Positions 1 to 7,168 of a DNA stretch of 18,071 nucleotides are shown one piece after another (position 1 is the first letter of the stretch; the number at the start of each line of letters is the position of its first letter). The stretch comes from DATEPR01 sp036503065 (lineage in GTDB: Bacteria > Actinomycetota > Actinomycetes > Mycobacteriales > Pseudonocardiaceae). The notes under the pieces are model-generated. The model was given only the letters and a program-made list of their open reading frames with translations. It had not been told where the DNA came from and ran no database searches. The stretch is from positions 1 to 18,071 of the forward strand of contig DASXXM010000107.1 in the NCBI GenBank assembly GCA_036503065.1, written 5' to 3'. The position numbers and the translations under genes were made by a program.

Positions 1-723
1 AACCAGTCCAGCCTGCTCGGCGAGAAGTACGTCGCGCTCGCGGCCCCGACCGACCAGGCACCGACCGGCACGCTGGCCAACCACGCGGTGATCCCGATCG
101 CCAGTACCGGCCGCAACCCCGCGGTCGAGGAAGTCCTTGGCGCGCTGTCAATGCTGCTCAACGGCGGCGGCATCGCCCAGCTGCGCACGATCTCGCAACA
201 GCTGAACTCGGCGCTGACCGGCAACGAGCCCCAGATCCGTGCCGCGCTGACGAACCTGAACCAGGTCGTGGAGAACCTCGACGCGCACAAGCAGGACATC
301 ACCGACGCGTTGGTCGGCATCGACCGGCTGTCGGCAACGATCGCCACGCGGGACAACGAGGTCGGCGCCGTGCTGGACGACCTGACACCCGGGCTGAAGG
401 TGCTCGACCAGCAGCGCGGCCAACTGGTGGCCATGCTCGACTCGCTGAACACGCTGTCCGGGGTGGCCGTCGACACGGTGAACCGCAGCCGCGACGACCT
501 GGTCGCCGACCTCCGGTCGCTGCAGCCGACGCTGCAACAGCTCGCGAATGCGGGCCAGGCGTTGCCGCAGGCGCTACAGGTGCTGCTCACGTACCCGTTC
601 ACCGACACGGTCCTGAACGACGTCAAGGGCGACTACCTCAACGTCTACGTGTCGGTCGTGGCACCGCAGGGCACCCAGGTCCTCCCGCCGATCACGTCCA
701 TCGCGAAGGGCGGTGGGCACTGA
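1..723 (+). CDS. mceE: MCE family protein, MceE-type (5' truncated by window edge)
   Basis: The reading frame is open from the first base, so the gene begins outside the window and 240 residues remain. MCE proteins are extracytoplasmic subunits of the Mce lipid/steroid importers energised by YrbE permeases and an MceG-type ATPase. The fragment starts at the end of the MCE domain (a GEKYVAL motif), followed by the long helical region that in the assembled complex lines the substrate tunnel. The segment PAVEEVLGALSMLLNGGG and the following repeated heptad-like helices, ending in a PFTD motif, are typical of MceE (LprK) rather than MceA-D. Its position directly before an MceF-like gene agrees. 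The expected lipobox cannot be checked because the N-terminus is missing. The stop codon overlaps the next start as TGATG, indicating translational coupling. Confidence 0.88.
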   Translation, partial: NQSSLLGEKYVALAAPTDQAPTGTLANHAVIPIASTGRNPAVEEVLGALSMLLNGGGIAQLRTISQQLNSALTGNEPQIRAALTNLNQVVENLDAHKQDITDALVGIDRLSATIATRDNEVGAVLDDLTPGLKVLDQQRGQLVAMLDSLNTLSGVAVDTVNRSRDDLVADLRSLQPTLQQLANAGQALPQALQVLLTYPFTDTVLNDVKGDYLNVYVSVVAPQGTQVLPPITSIAKGGGH

Positions 724-1925
724 TGCTCACCGTCGGCACTCGCGTCAGGATCATCGCGTTTCTGTTGGTGGGGATCTCCGTGGTGGTCTATGTCGGCCTC
801 CGCTACGCCGATCTGGGGCGCTACGTCGGGCTGCGCGGCTACTACCTGGTCAAGCTCGACCTGAGCGACGGCGGCGGCATCTTCACCAACGCGGAGGTCA
901 CCTACCGAGGTGTGCCGGTCGGGCGGGTCGGCGACCTGAACCTGACCACCACCGGCGTCGAGGTGGACCTGCGGATAGACGACTCGGCGCCGCGCATCCC
1001 GGCGTCGGTCGACGCGGCCGTGGCCGACCGGTCCGCGGTCGGCGAGCAGTACGTCGACCTGCGGCCCACCAAGGATTCCGCGCCGTACCTGGCCGACGGC
1101 TCGACCATCCGGCGCCAGGACACCACGCTGCCGCCGCCCGTGCAGGACGTGTTGCGCAACGTCGACAGCCTCGCCGCGTCGGTACCGGCGCAGTCGCTGC
1201 GGACCGTCGTCGACCAGCTGTACGACGCGACGAACGGCCAGGGCCCCAATCTCCAGATACTGCTGGACAGCGGTTCGGCGCTCACCACGTCCGCGCTGCG
1301 GTCCGCACCGCAACAGACCGCGCTGATCAACGACAGCCAGACGGTGCTCGCCACCCAGTCGGCCGAGTCCGACGCCCTGGCCGCCTTCGGCCGCGACGCG
1401 AAACTGCTGGCCGGCCAGCTCGACTCGTCCGATCCGGACCTGCGCAGGCTCATCGACACGGCGCCACAGGCAGTCAGCCAGGTGAGCGGCCTGTTGCAGG
1501 ACACCAATCCCGGCCTGTCCGTGCTGCTGGCGAACCTGCTCACCACGGCGGAACTCACGATGACCCGGCAGAACGGCATCGAGGAACTGCTGTCGGTGAC
1601 CCCGGCCGCGGTGGCCGCGGGCTCGTCGGTGATCACGGCCGACGGCGCCACGTTCGGCCTGGCACTGACGTTCTTCGACCCGACGCCCTGCACGGCCGGC
1701 TACCAGGGCACGCCCAACCGGAACGGATTGGACGTCTCGCCGCAGGCACCGCTGAACGTGCGCGCGAGCTGCACGCTGTCGCCGAGCACCGGCGTCGACG
1801 TGCGCGGCTCGGCCAACGCACCCAGCGGCGGCCCGGTCCCGACACCGGTCGTCCCCGGCGCACTACAGCCCATCGCCCCGACCACCTTGGCCGGTCTGCT
1901 CGACATAGCACCGAAAAGCAAGTAA
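723..1925 (+). CDS. mceF: MCE family protein, MceF-type
   Basis: This 400-residue protein is the last canonical MCE subunit of a Mce lipid importer. It has an N-terminal membrane anchor at about residues 7-27 preceded by few charges. The MCE domain follows at about 39-116, with motifs GGGIFTNAEVTYRGVPVGRVG and GEQYVDLRP. A long, mostly helical region runs to about residue 310, and then comes a tail with two cysteines and a Pro/Ala-rich end. Length and order match MceF of actinomycete mce loci. The ATG overlaps the upstream stop by one base, and a purine-rich GGGCGGTGGG stretch lies just before it. It stops 25 bp before the next gene, so all three genes are probably one transcript. Which lipid is carried cannot be told from the sequence; a sterol, fatty acid or mycolate-like ligand is possible. 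Confidence 0.9.
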   Translation: MLTVGTRVRIIAFLLVGISVVVYVGLRYADLGRYVGLRGYYLVKLDLSDGGGIFTNAEVTYRGVPVGRVGDLNLTTTGVEVDLRIDDSAPRIPASVDAAVADRSAVGEQYVDLRPTKDSAPYLADGSTIRRQDTTLPPPVQDVLRNVDSLAASVPAQSLRTVVDQLYDATNGQGPNLQILLDSGSALTTSALRSAPQQTALINDSQTVLATQSAESDALAAFGRDAKLLAGQLDSSDPDLRRLIDTAPQAVSQVSGLLQDTNPGLSVLLANLLTTAELTMTRQNGIEELLSVTPAAVAAGSSVITADGATFGLALTFFDPTPCTAGYQGTPNRNGLDVSPQAPLNVRASCTLSPSTGVDVRGSANAPSGGPVPTPVVPGALQPIAPTTLAGLLDIAPKSK

Positions 1926-1950
1926 CCACAACCATGTCAGGAGTGTGCTC

Positions 1951-2589
1951 ATGCTACGACTCCGTCCATTGCTGCTCACCGTGGCCGCCGGACTCGGCGC
2001 ACTGGCCATGGCCGCACCGGCCGCGCACGCAGCGACGCCGCAGTTCAATTCAACACCGCAGGCGGATCCGACGCTGAACGCGACCTACGCGGTCAACGGC
2101 AGCACCACGATCAAGTCCACCAACTCCACGATGGCCCTGGGCCCCGGCACGCTGACCGCGGCCCTGGACGTCAAGACGCTCACGTTCACGTCGAACCTGA
2201 CCCTGCCGGCGGCGACCGGCTCGTTCACCGAACTGGGCTTCGTGCCGGTCACCGCGACGACCGAGTTCATCCAGGACGGTGCCATCACCGGCAACGACGT
2301 GAACGGCGGCATCACCGCGGCCGCGCACATCATCATCAAGCTGACGAAGGTCACCGTCGCGGGCCTCCCGGTGCCGATCGGCAACAACTGCCAGACCTCG
2401 CCGGCCACGATCAACCTCGCGTCCGGCAAGGGATTCAACGTACTGCTGGGCGGCCCGGTGGCCGGCACGTTCACCATCCCGAACTTCGCCGACTGCGGCT
2501 TCAGCACCCCGATCCTGAACGCCGTGATTCCCGGCTCCGGCAACACCATCGACCTGACCCTGGGCAAGCCCACCGTCACCGTCGGATGA
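1951..2589 (+). CDS. Secreted beta-rich protein at the 3' end of the mce operon
   Basis: I do not recognise a named family. The 212-residue product has a clear Sec signal peptide (MLRLRPLLLTVAAGLGALAM, cleavage probably after AHA at residue 27). The mature part is rich in Thr, Asn, Gly and hydrophobics with alternating patterns, suggesting a beta-sandwich or beta-barrel. There are exactly two cysteines in the mature part, at about 147 (GNNCQTS) and 181 (ADCGFS), likely a disulfide; the stretch between them contains FTIPNF. I chose the ATG over an in-frame GTG six bases earlier because AGGAG at 1939-1943 is seven bases from the ATG and only one from the GTG. Co-direction and the short gap after mceF suggest an extracytoplasmic accessory to the importer, for example lipid binding or complex stabilisation. 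That role is inference. Confidence 0.82.
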   Translation: MLRLRPLLLTVAAGLGALAMAAPAAHAATPQFNSTPQADPTLNATYAVNGSTTIKSTNSTMALGPGTLTAALDVKTLTFTSNLTLPAATGSFTELGFVPVTATTEFIQDGAITGNDVNGGITAAAHIIIKLTKVTVAGLPVPIGNNCQTSPATINLASGKGFNVLLGGPVAGTFTIPNFADCGFSTPILNAVIPGSGNTIDLTLGKPTVTVG

Positions 2590-2594
2590 CACGG

Positions 2595-2620
2595 ACGGGG
2601 CGGGCCGTCGCCCGCCCCGT
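2595..2620. terminator. Bidirectional hairpin terminator between convergent genes
   Basis: An 11-bp perfect GC-rich stem (ACGGGGCGGGC pairing with GCCCGCCCCGT) closes a 4-base loop. It lies just after the secreted-protein stop and just before the stop of the convergent regulator. There is no U-run on either strand, which is common for actinomycete terminators. It probably ends transcription from both sides. Confidence 0.7.
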
Positions 2621-2629
2621 ACCGTCCAC

Positions 2630-3826
2630 TCAGGACATCTCGCGCTCCCGCAACCGCGTGGCGCGCAACACCAGCTCGATCGCGAACCTGCCGTCCGGGT
2701 CCGCGAGCTGGTCGCCGAACGTCTTCTCCAACTGGCGCATGCGGTAGCGGACGGTCTGCGGGTGCACGTGCAGCCGGTCCGCGATCTCGGCCGCGCTCCC
2801 CCGCGTCTCCAGCCACACGCCGAGCGTCTCGACCAGCCGCGTGCGCTGTTTCGGCGTCAGGCCGTCGAGTTTGCCGAACTCGCGGCGGGCCAGCTGGTCG
2901 ACCAGCGCGTTGTCGGACGTCAGCCACAGCGTGGGCAGGCAGTCCATGCAGCGCGTCACCCGATCCTCGCCAAGCCGCCCCGCCCCGGCCAGGTCGAGCG
3001 CCTGCCTGGCCCAGCGCAGCGAATCCGGTGCCTCGCCGAGCGACACCGTGAGCCCGACGGCGAGCCGCCCCTCCGGGATCGCGGTCGCCAGCCGGACCTG
3101 CCGGCCGGCACCGACCTGGCCCGGCACCAGCAGATACGGGTCCGGCCTGCGGATGTCCAGCAGGATGTCACCGTCCAGCATCGGCATCGCGCACTTCGCG
3201 CCCGCGGCGACGGCCACCAGGGTGACCTCGTCCGGCAGGGTCCACCCGGCCAGCGCCGCCAGTTCCTCGGTCGCCCCACGCGGGACCGCGGGCGATTCCA
3301 GGAGCAGTTGCAGCAGCCTGCGCCGCCATTTCGCCACCGCGCCCGCCGAGCGGGCCTGCGCCTCCACATAGCCGTCGTGCGACAGCGATGCGAGCTCGTC
3401 GATGTAGCCGAACAGGGCGTCGGCGAGCAGCGACATCACCGACGACGACAGGTTGTGCCGCCTGCCCATCCGCATCAGCCGCTGCCAGGCCACCCGCGCG
3501 CCGACCCGGTACGCCGACTGCAGCGAGTCCAGGCTACGCCCCTCGAGGGCCTCGTTGTGGCCCAGCTTGCGGCACACGTCGTCACGCCGGTCGTGGCGGG
3601 TGCCGGGATCGGCGACGTGGTCCACGAACGCGAGCAGCGCCTGCTCGACGCCGATCCGCATCGCGTGGCCGTACGGGCCGTCCAGCGGGCGCGCGTACTC
3701 GGGAATCGTGCGGCGGATCTCCGAGATGATCTCATCGCCGACCGTGGCCAGCTCCGGCCGCAGCAGCCCGGCAAGGCCACGGGGTAGCGCGGCCGGTTCA
3801 CCGGCGGTGTCCAACGGATGCGTCAT
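2630..3826 (-). CDS. PucR/CdaR-type transcriptional regulator with C-terminal HTH
   Basis: The 398-residue cytoplasmic protein has the layout of the PucR/CdaR family. A helical N-terminal sensor region spans about residues 15-165. A middle region at about 185-300 resembles the degenerate GGDEF-like domain of this family. A C-terminal helix-turn-helix at about 342-366 contains the diagnostic AEIADRLHVHPQTVRYRMRQLE. Family members respond to small metabolites such as purines, diacids or fatty-acid derivatives; the ligand here is unknown. It converges on the mce operon and diverges from an MFS transporter, so either could be a target. Regulators of this type are common beside actinomycete mce loci. 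The ATG is preceded by AGGAG about ten bases upstream, a slightly long spacing. Confidence 0.85.
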   Translation of the reverse strand: MTHPLDTAGEPAALPRGLAGLLRPELATVGDEIISEIRRTIPEYARPLDGPYGHAMRIGVEQALLAFVDHVADPGTRHDRRDDVCRKLGHNEALEGRSLDSLQSAYRVGARVAWQRLMRMGRRHNLSSSVMSLLADALFGYIDELASLSHDGYVEAQARSAGAVAKWRRRLLQLLLESPAVPRGATEELAALAGWTLPDEVTLVAVAAGAKCAMPMLDGDILLDIRRPDPYLLVPGQVGAGRQVRLATAIPEGRLAVGLTVSLGEAPDSLRWARQALDLAGAGRLGEDRVTRCMDCLPTLWLTSDNALVDQLARREFGKLDGLTPKQRTRLVETLGVWLETRGSAAEIADRLHVHPQTVRYRMRQLEKTFGDQLADPDGRFAIELVLRATRLREREMS

Positions 3827-3890
3827 CGAGTCCGTGCTCCTCTCGCCGTATCAGTGCCGTCTCGGGCCCGCCGTCCGGTGACTGATTTTC

Positions 3891-3917
3891 GACAAGGGTG
3901 AACACGTGGTGACAAGG
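3891..3917. promoter_or_regulatory. Candidate operator/promoter upstream of the PucR-type regulator
   Basis: Two GACAAGG copies (3891-3897 and 3911-3917) are 20 bp apart, and between them lies an interrupted palindrome centred on CACGTG (3898-3913, 6 of 8 positions matching per arm). Read on the minus strand, TTGTCA at 3915-3910 could be a -35, with the palindrome in the spacer. That would suit autoregulation by the regulator. The matching -10 is weak, so this is a tentative call. Confidence 0.35.
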
Positions 3918-4113
3918 CACATAGCCGCAGGTTAGCGCCACGAGGCCGGCAGGCCAGCACCCGAACGGTGCTATCTGATGATGCGATTGGCACTGTTCGT
4001 CCGCCGCCGAACGGTGCGCCGCGCCCTGCGCTTCACACTCCCTTGACACGGGGCTGACCAACGCCCGCCGAAGACGAACAAAGGAGTACCGTACAGAAAG
4101 AGCATCCGTCTAC

Positions 4114-4153
4114 TTCTTGTCAACTGTCCGGGGCGGGCCGGCAGTTTCTTGTC
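4114..4153. promoter_or_regulatory. Candidate operator upstream of the MFS transporter
   Basis: TTCTTGTC occurs twice, 32 bp apart (4114-4121 and 4146-4153), about three helical turns. Between the copies is an imperfect inverted repeat: AACTGTCCGG pairs with CCGGCAGTT with one bulged T and a 6-base spacer. The shared CTTGTC core also appears, inverted, at 3891-3896 and 3911-3916. This suggests one protein may bind both ends of the divergent region. No protein-binding consensus was recognised. Confidence 0.35.
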
Positions 4154-4276
4154 GGCGGAATTGTGAATGCCAGGCACGCACCCGACCTAACGAAGTACGA
4201 CATCAAGCCGACCTGGTCAGTGTCGTCGCGGATTCGCTGCTAACGTACAGTTACGCCAGCCAGGGAGAGCGCGCTC

Positions 4277-5500
4277 ATGACGACAGTCACGCAGCAGGAG
4301 GTCGACGCCGGTCGCGTCGAACGCAAGGCCGGTCGCGGTTTCTGGCTCGTCGCGGTGATCTCGTTCTGCTATTTGTTCTCGGTCAGCGCCCCGTCGCCGT
4401 TGTACGGTGTCTACGCCGCCGAATGGCACTTCACGCAATCCACGATGACCATCGTCTTCGGCGTGTACGCGGTGACCCTGATCGTCGCGATGGTGCTCGC
4501 GGGTTCGCTTTCCGACGCCGTCGGCCGCAAGCCGGTCATCGCCGCCGCGCTCGTCGTGCAGTGCGCCGCGTTGGTGCTGTTCCTGCTCGCCAGCAGCGTC
4601 GGCTGGCTGTTCGCCGCCCGGCTGACGCAGGGCTGCGCGACGGGCCTGGTCACCGCGGCCGTTGCCGCCGCACTCGTCGACCTCCAGCCGGCCGGGCGGC
4701 CGGGACGCGCCGCGCTGGTCAACTCGGCGGTGCCGGCCGCCGGTCTTGCCTTCGGGGCGCTGACCAGCGGCCTCCTGATCCAGTACGGCCCCGCGCCGAC
4801 GAAGCTCATCTTCTGGCTGTTGCTCGGGGCCTTCGTGGTGATGATCCTGGTGCTGACGCTGGTCCCGGAGACGGTTTCGGAGCGCCGCAGGCCAACGCTC
4901 GGTTCGCGCATCGGCGTGGAACGCCCGGTGCGGCGGGCGTTCATCGCGACGCTCCCGGTGGTCGTGGCCGTCTGGTCGCTGAACGGCCTGTACCTGTCGC
5001 TGGGTCCGTCGCTCGCGCTGGCGCTGGCGCACTCCCACAGCGGACTGCTCGGCGGTGCCGTCATCTTCCTGTTGTGCGGCTGCGCCTGCGTGACGGGCAT
5101 CGCCCTGCACAACCGTGCGCCACGGCAGACCATGCTGCTGGGCTGCGCGCTGCTGGGCACCGGAGTCCTCATCACGGTGCTGGCCGTCGTGGTGACGCTC
5201 CCGGCGCTGCTGTATCTCGGCACGGCGGTCTCGGGCTGTGGCTTCGGCGCCGCGTTCCTCGGTTCGTTCCGTACGCTGGCCGGCCTCGCCGTGCCGGAGC
5301 ACCGCAGTGCGTTGATCGGCGCCATCTATGTGGTCGCGTATCTCGCGTTCTCGATTCCCGCCGTCATCGCCGGTGTGCTCACCACCCGAATCGGCCTGCA
5401 CAACACGGCGATCGCCTACGGCATCGTGGTCGCCGCCCTCGCCTGGATCGCGCTGCCGGCCGCGGCAAGACACTGCCACCGGTCGGAAACCGAGCAGTAA
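4277..5500 (+). CDS. MFS transporter (12-TM-type drug/metabolite permease)
   Basis: The 407-residue protein has the repeated hydrophobic segments of a major facilitator superfamily permease. A short charged cytoplasmic N-terminus precedes the first segment (FWLVAVISFCYLF). The loop after TM2 carries MFS motif A as GSLSDAVGRKPV. A charged central loop (PETVSERRRPTLGSRIG...) divides the two six-helix halves. Members of this group usually export drugs or metabolites by proton antiport; the substrate cannot be read from the sequence. GGGAGAG lies about eight bases before the ATG. It is divergent from the PucR-type regulator, a classic regulator/exporter arrangement, though the gap is long. The TAA stop directly abuts the stop codon of the convergent hypothetical gene with no spacer and no terminator. 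Confidence 0.88.
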   Translation: MTTVTQQEVDAGRVERKAGRGFWLVAVISFCYLFSVSAPSPLYGVYAAEWHFTQSTMTIVFGVYAVTLIVAMVLAGSLSDAVGRKPVIAAALVVQCAALVLFLLASSVGWLFAARLTQGCATGLVTAAVAAALVDLQPAGRPGRAALVNSAVPAAGLAFGALTSGLLIQYGPAPTKLIFWLLLGAFVVMILVLTLVPETVSERRRPTLGSRIGVERPVRRAFIATLPVVVAVWSLNGLYLSLGPSLALALAHSHSGLLGGAVIFLLCGCACVTGIALHNRAPRQTMLLGCALLGTGVLITVLAVVVTLPALLYLGTAVSGCGFGAAFLGSFRTLAGLAVPEHRSALIGAIYVVAYLAFSIPAVIAGVLTTRIGLHNTAIAYGIVVAALAWIALPAAARHCHRSETEQ

Positions 5501-5887
5501 TCAACTGACGAAACGGTAGTCACGGCTGAACGTGTCACCGGGCAGTGCCACTTGAATTTTCAGTACGTACTCTCCCGGGTCGAGAGTCCGCTCAGCGTAA
5601 CGCGACCCCATGATCGGCGAGGCTCCGCTTGTCTGGCCACGACGGAGATCGACTATCTCTCTTGCTGATTCTTGATCAACTATCGATGCGGATATCAGGT
5701 CGCCGAAACGGTTGTTTCGCATCCAGTCACGATCGAACCATGGATGTCCGGCTGGATGCTCAACGACGACATTGACGAACGTCATCCCTGGCGTCACAAC
5801 GAGCCCGCCATGCCAAATCAGCAGTCCCTCCGCTTGTTCGACTATTCCCGGGGGTACCAGTTGCTTGACAAGCCTCGCATCTGCCAT
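5501..5887 (-). CDS. Hypothetical protein, foreign-looking composition
   Basis: I do not recognise this 128-residue product. It is probably cytoplasmic, with no signal peptide or membrane segment. Alternating hydrophobic strands (LLIWHGGLVV, FVNVVVEHP, YVLKIQVALP) suggest a small beta-sandwich; the end DPGEYVLKIQVALPGDTF looks like an immunoglobulin-like or carbohydrate-binding-like edge, which is only an impression. Hand counts over 60-base stretches give 45-68% GC, averaging about 57%, well below its neighbours. Codons rare in actinomycetes cluster together: ATA at Ile65, Ile69 and Ile78 and AGA at Arg76. I chose ATG 5887 because TACAAT ends six bases before it, as in a leaderless promoter; an upstream in-frame start at 5959 would cross that signal and begin with an Arg/Ser-rich, non-conserved-looking stretch. 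Confidence 0.68.
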   Translation of the reverse strand: MADARLVKQLVPPGIVEQAEGLLIWHGGLVVTPGMTFVNVVVEHPAGHPWFDRDWMRNNRFGDLISASIVDQESAREIVDLRRGQTSGASPIMGSRYAERTLDPGEYVLKIQVALPGDTFSRDYRFVS

Positions 5888-5899
5888 GTCCCTATTGTA
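5888..5899 (-). promoter_or_regulatory. Candidate leaderless -10 (TACAAT) for the hypothetical gene
   Basis: Read on the minus strand, TACAAT is followed by AGGGAC and then the ATG. A -10 hexamer ending six bases from the start codon places transcription initiation at or next to the A of the ATG, so the mRNA would lack a leader. No good -35 is seen 16-19 bases upstream. The AGGGA between the two is too close to act as a ribosome binding site. Confidence 0.4.
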
Positions 5900-6043
5900 C
5901 CGTTTCCTGTCACTCGACGAGCTGCCCGCCGACGGGCGAACCGGGCGCCGAGAAGGCATGCTCGGGCGGGCAACCGGGTACAGCGGTGATGCGTCCGAAG
6001 AAGAGACGGCAGGCGACGATCACGATTCGGGAAGGTGCTGGAC

Positions 6044-7168
6044 ATGGGACAGCCCTGGCAGGGCGGCGGAGGCGGTTACGAACCGCATCGGCCGCCGGTG
6101 AATCCTCGCCCGTACAACAGGGTGCAGACCGACCAGCGTGGCTACCCGCCGCCCGCCAACAACCGGCCGGGCGGCCGGCCACCCGGTGGTGGGCTGCCGC
6201 CACGGCGTCGTAGGAGGTGGCGGATTCGCCGGATCATCGCCGTTCTGCTGGTGCTGTTGGTGGTCGGTGCGGTCGTGATGTGGTTCTCCATGGACTCGTC
6301 GCTCCATCGGGTGAGCGCGCTGAGTGACTACGCCGGCCGACCGGCGCAGGGCGCCGGCACGAACTGGCTGGTCGCCGGGTCGGACTCCCGGCAGGGCCTC
6401 ACCGCGGCGCAGGCGGCGCAGTTGCACACCGGTGACGCGTCCGCGGTGTCCGGTGGCCGCACCGACACCATCATGGTGGTCCATCTGCCGGCCAACAGCA
6501 CGAAGCCGACCATGGTCAGCCTGCTGCGTGATTCCTGGGTGTCGATTCCGGGCCACGGCAACAACAAGATCAACGCCGCGTACGCGTTCGGCGGTCCCGC
6601 GCTGCTGGTGCGCACGGTGGAGCAGGCGACCGGGCTGCGGATCGACCACTACGCGGAGATCGGCCTCGGTGGTTTCGCCGGCGTCGTGGACGACGTGGGT
6701 GGCGTGACGATGTGCCTGCCGCAGGCCGTACAGGACAGCTACGCGGGCATCAACCTGCCGGCCGGCTGCCAGAATCTGAACGGCGCGAACGCGTTGGGTT
6801 ACGTGCGCAGCCGCCATGCCTTCGCGACCAGCGACTTCGCCCGCACCCAGCACCAGCGCGAGTTCCTTGGCGCGCTGGCCGGCAAGATCACCAGCCCCGG
6901 TGTGCTGTTGAACCCGTTCGCGCTGTTCCCGGTGTTGTTCGACCTGCCGGGCAACCTGACCGTCGACAACGGCGACCACCTGCAGGACCTGATCGGCCTC
7001 GGGTGGAGCATGCGCGGCATCTCCAACGGCAGCCTGATCACGACGGCGGTGCCGATCAGCGGGTCGACCGGCGGCTCGCTGCTGTGGGACAAGACGAAGT
7101 CGACGGAACTGTTCAACGACCTGAACACCGACCAGGCCGTGCCCAGCAGCCTGGTCACGAACGCCTGA
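6044..7168 (+). CDS. LCP (LytR-CpsA-Psr) family glycopolymer transferase
   Basis: LCP enzymes move undecaprenyl-linked polymers such as arabinogalactan or teichoic acids onto peptidoglycan at the outer membrane face. The 374-residue protein has a cytoplasmic Pro/Gly-rich N-terminus (1-55), an Arg-rich stop-transfer stretch, one membrane helix at about 64-81, and the LCP domain from about 104 to 280. Key family residues are present: the SDSR segment near 114, Arg162-Asp163 in SLLRDSW, NKINAAYAFGG, and the Arg/Asp set in YVRSRH...DFARTQHQREF (Arg255, Arg257, Asp264, Arg267, Arg272). Cys224 and Cys242 match the disulfide pair common in actinobacterial homologues. ATG 6044 was chosen over GTG 6035 because GGGAAGG lies eight bases before the ATG and overlaps the GTG. 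Its last 14 bases overlap the convergent membrane-protein gene. Confidence 0.92.
   Translation: MGQPWQGGGGGYEPHRPPVNPRPYNRVQTDQRGYPPPANNRPGGRPPGGGLPPRRRRRWRIRRIIAVLLVLLVVGAVVMWFSMDSSLHRVSALSDYAGRPAQGAGTNWLVAGSDSRQGLTAAQAAQLHTGDASAVSGGRTDTIMVVHLPANSTKPTMVSLLRDSWVSIPGHGNNKINAAYAFGGPALLVRTVEQATGLRIDHYAEIGLGGFAGVVDDVGGVTMCLPQAVQDSYAGINLPAGCQNLNGANALGYVRSRHAFATSDFARTQHQREFLGALAGKITSPGVLLNPFALFPVLFDLPGNLTVDNGDHLQDLIGLGWSMRGISNGSLITTAVPISGSTGGSLLWDKTKSTELFNDLNTDQAVPSSLVTNA

Larger units (their letters stand above)
3827..4276. other. Divergent intergenic region with candidate operators (450 bp)
   Basis: No gene is supported here; the open frames crossing it show no start site or protein-like composition. 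It separates the PucR-type regulator (minus) from the MFS transporter (plus), so two promoters are expected. Visible signals are two GACAAGG direct repeats around a CACGTG core (3891-3917), a TTGACA hexamer at 4043-4048 without a convincing -10, and two TTCTTGTC direct repeats bracketing an imperfect inverted repeat (4114-4153). A TAACGT/TACAGT stretch at 4241-4251 could serve as a -10 for the transporter. Local composition is less GC-rich than the genes on either side. Confidence 0.5.

Noticed and set aside
713..2077. Long plus-strand frame overlapping mceF and the secreted protein
   Set aside because: Arg/Pro/Gly-rich low-complexity translation typical of an alternative frame in high-GC DNA; mceF in the other frame is unambiguous.
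4043..4048. Consensus TTGACA as the -35 of the MFS promoter
   Set aside because: No acceptable -10 hexamer at 16-19 bases; kept only as a note in the intergenic description.
3798..4061. 87-codon minus-strand frame in the PucR/MFS gap
   Set aside because: No ribosome site, overlaps the regulator start and candidate operator, and the composition is not protein-like.
4167..4190. Seven-codon mini-ORF (ATG to TAA) upstream of the MFS gene, possible leader peptide
   Set aside because: No convincing ribosome site, no downstream attenuator hairpin seen, and such short frames are common by chance.
5924..5938. GCCCG-CCGA-CGGGC hairpin between the hypothetical gene and the LCP gene
   Set aside because: Only a 5-bp stem in a divergent gap where no terminator is needed; likely chance in GC-rich DNA.
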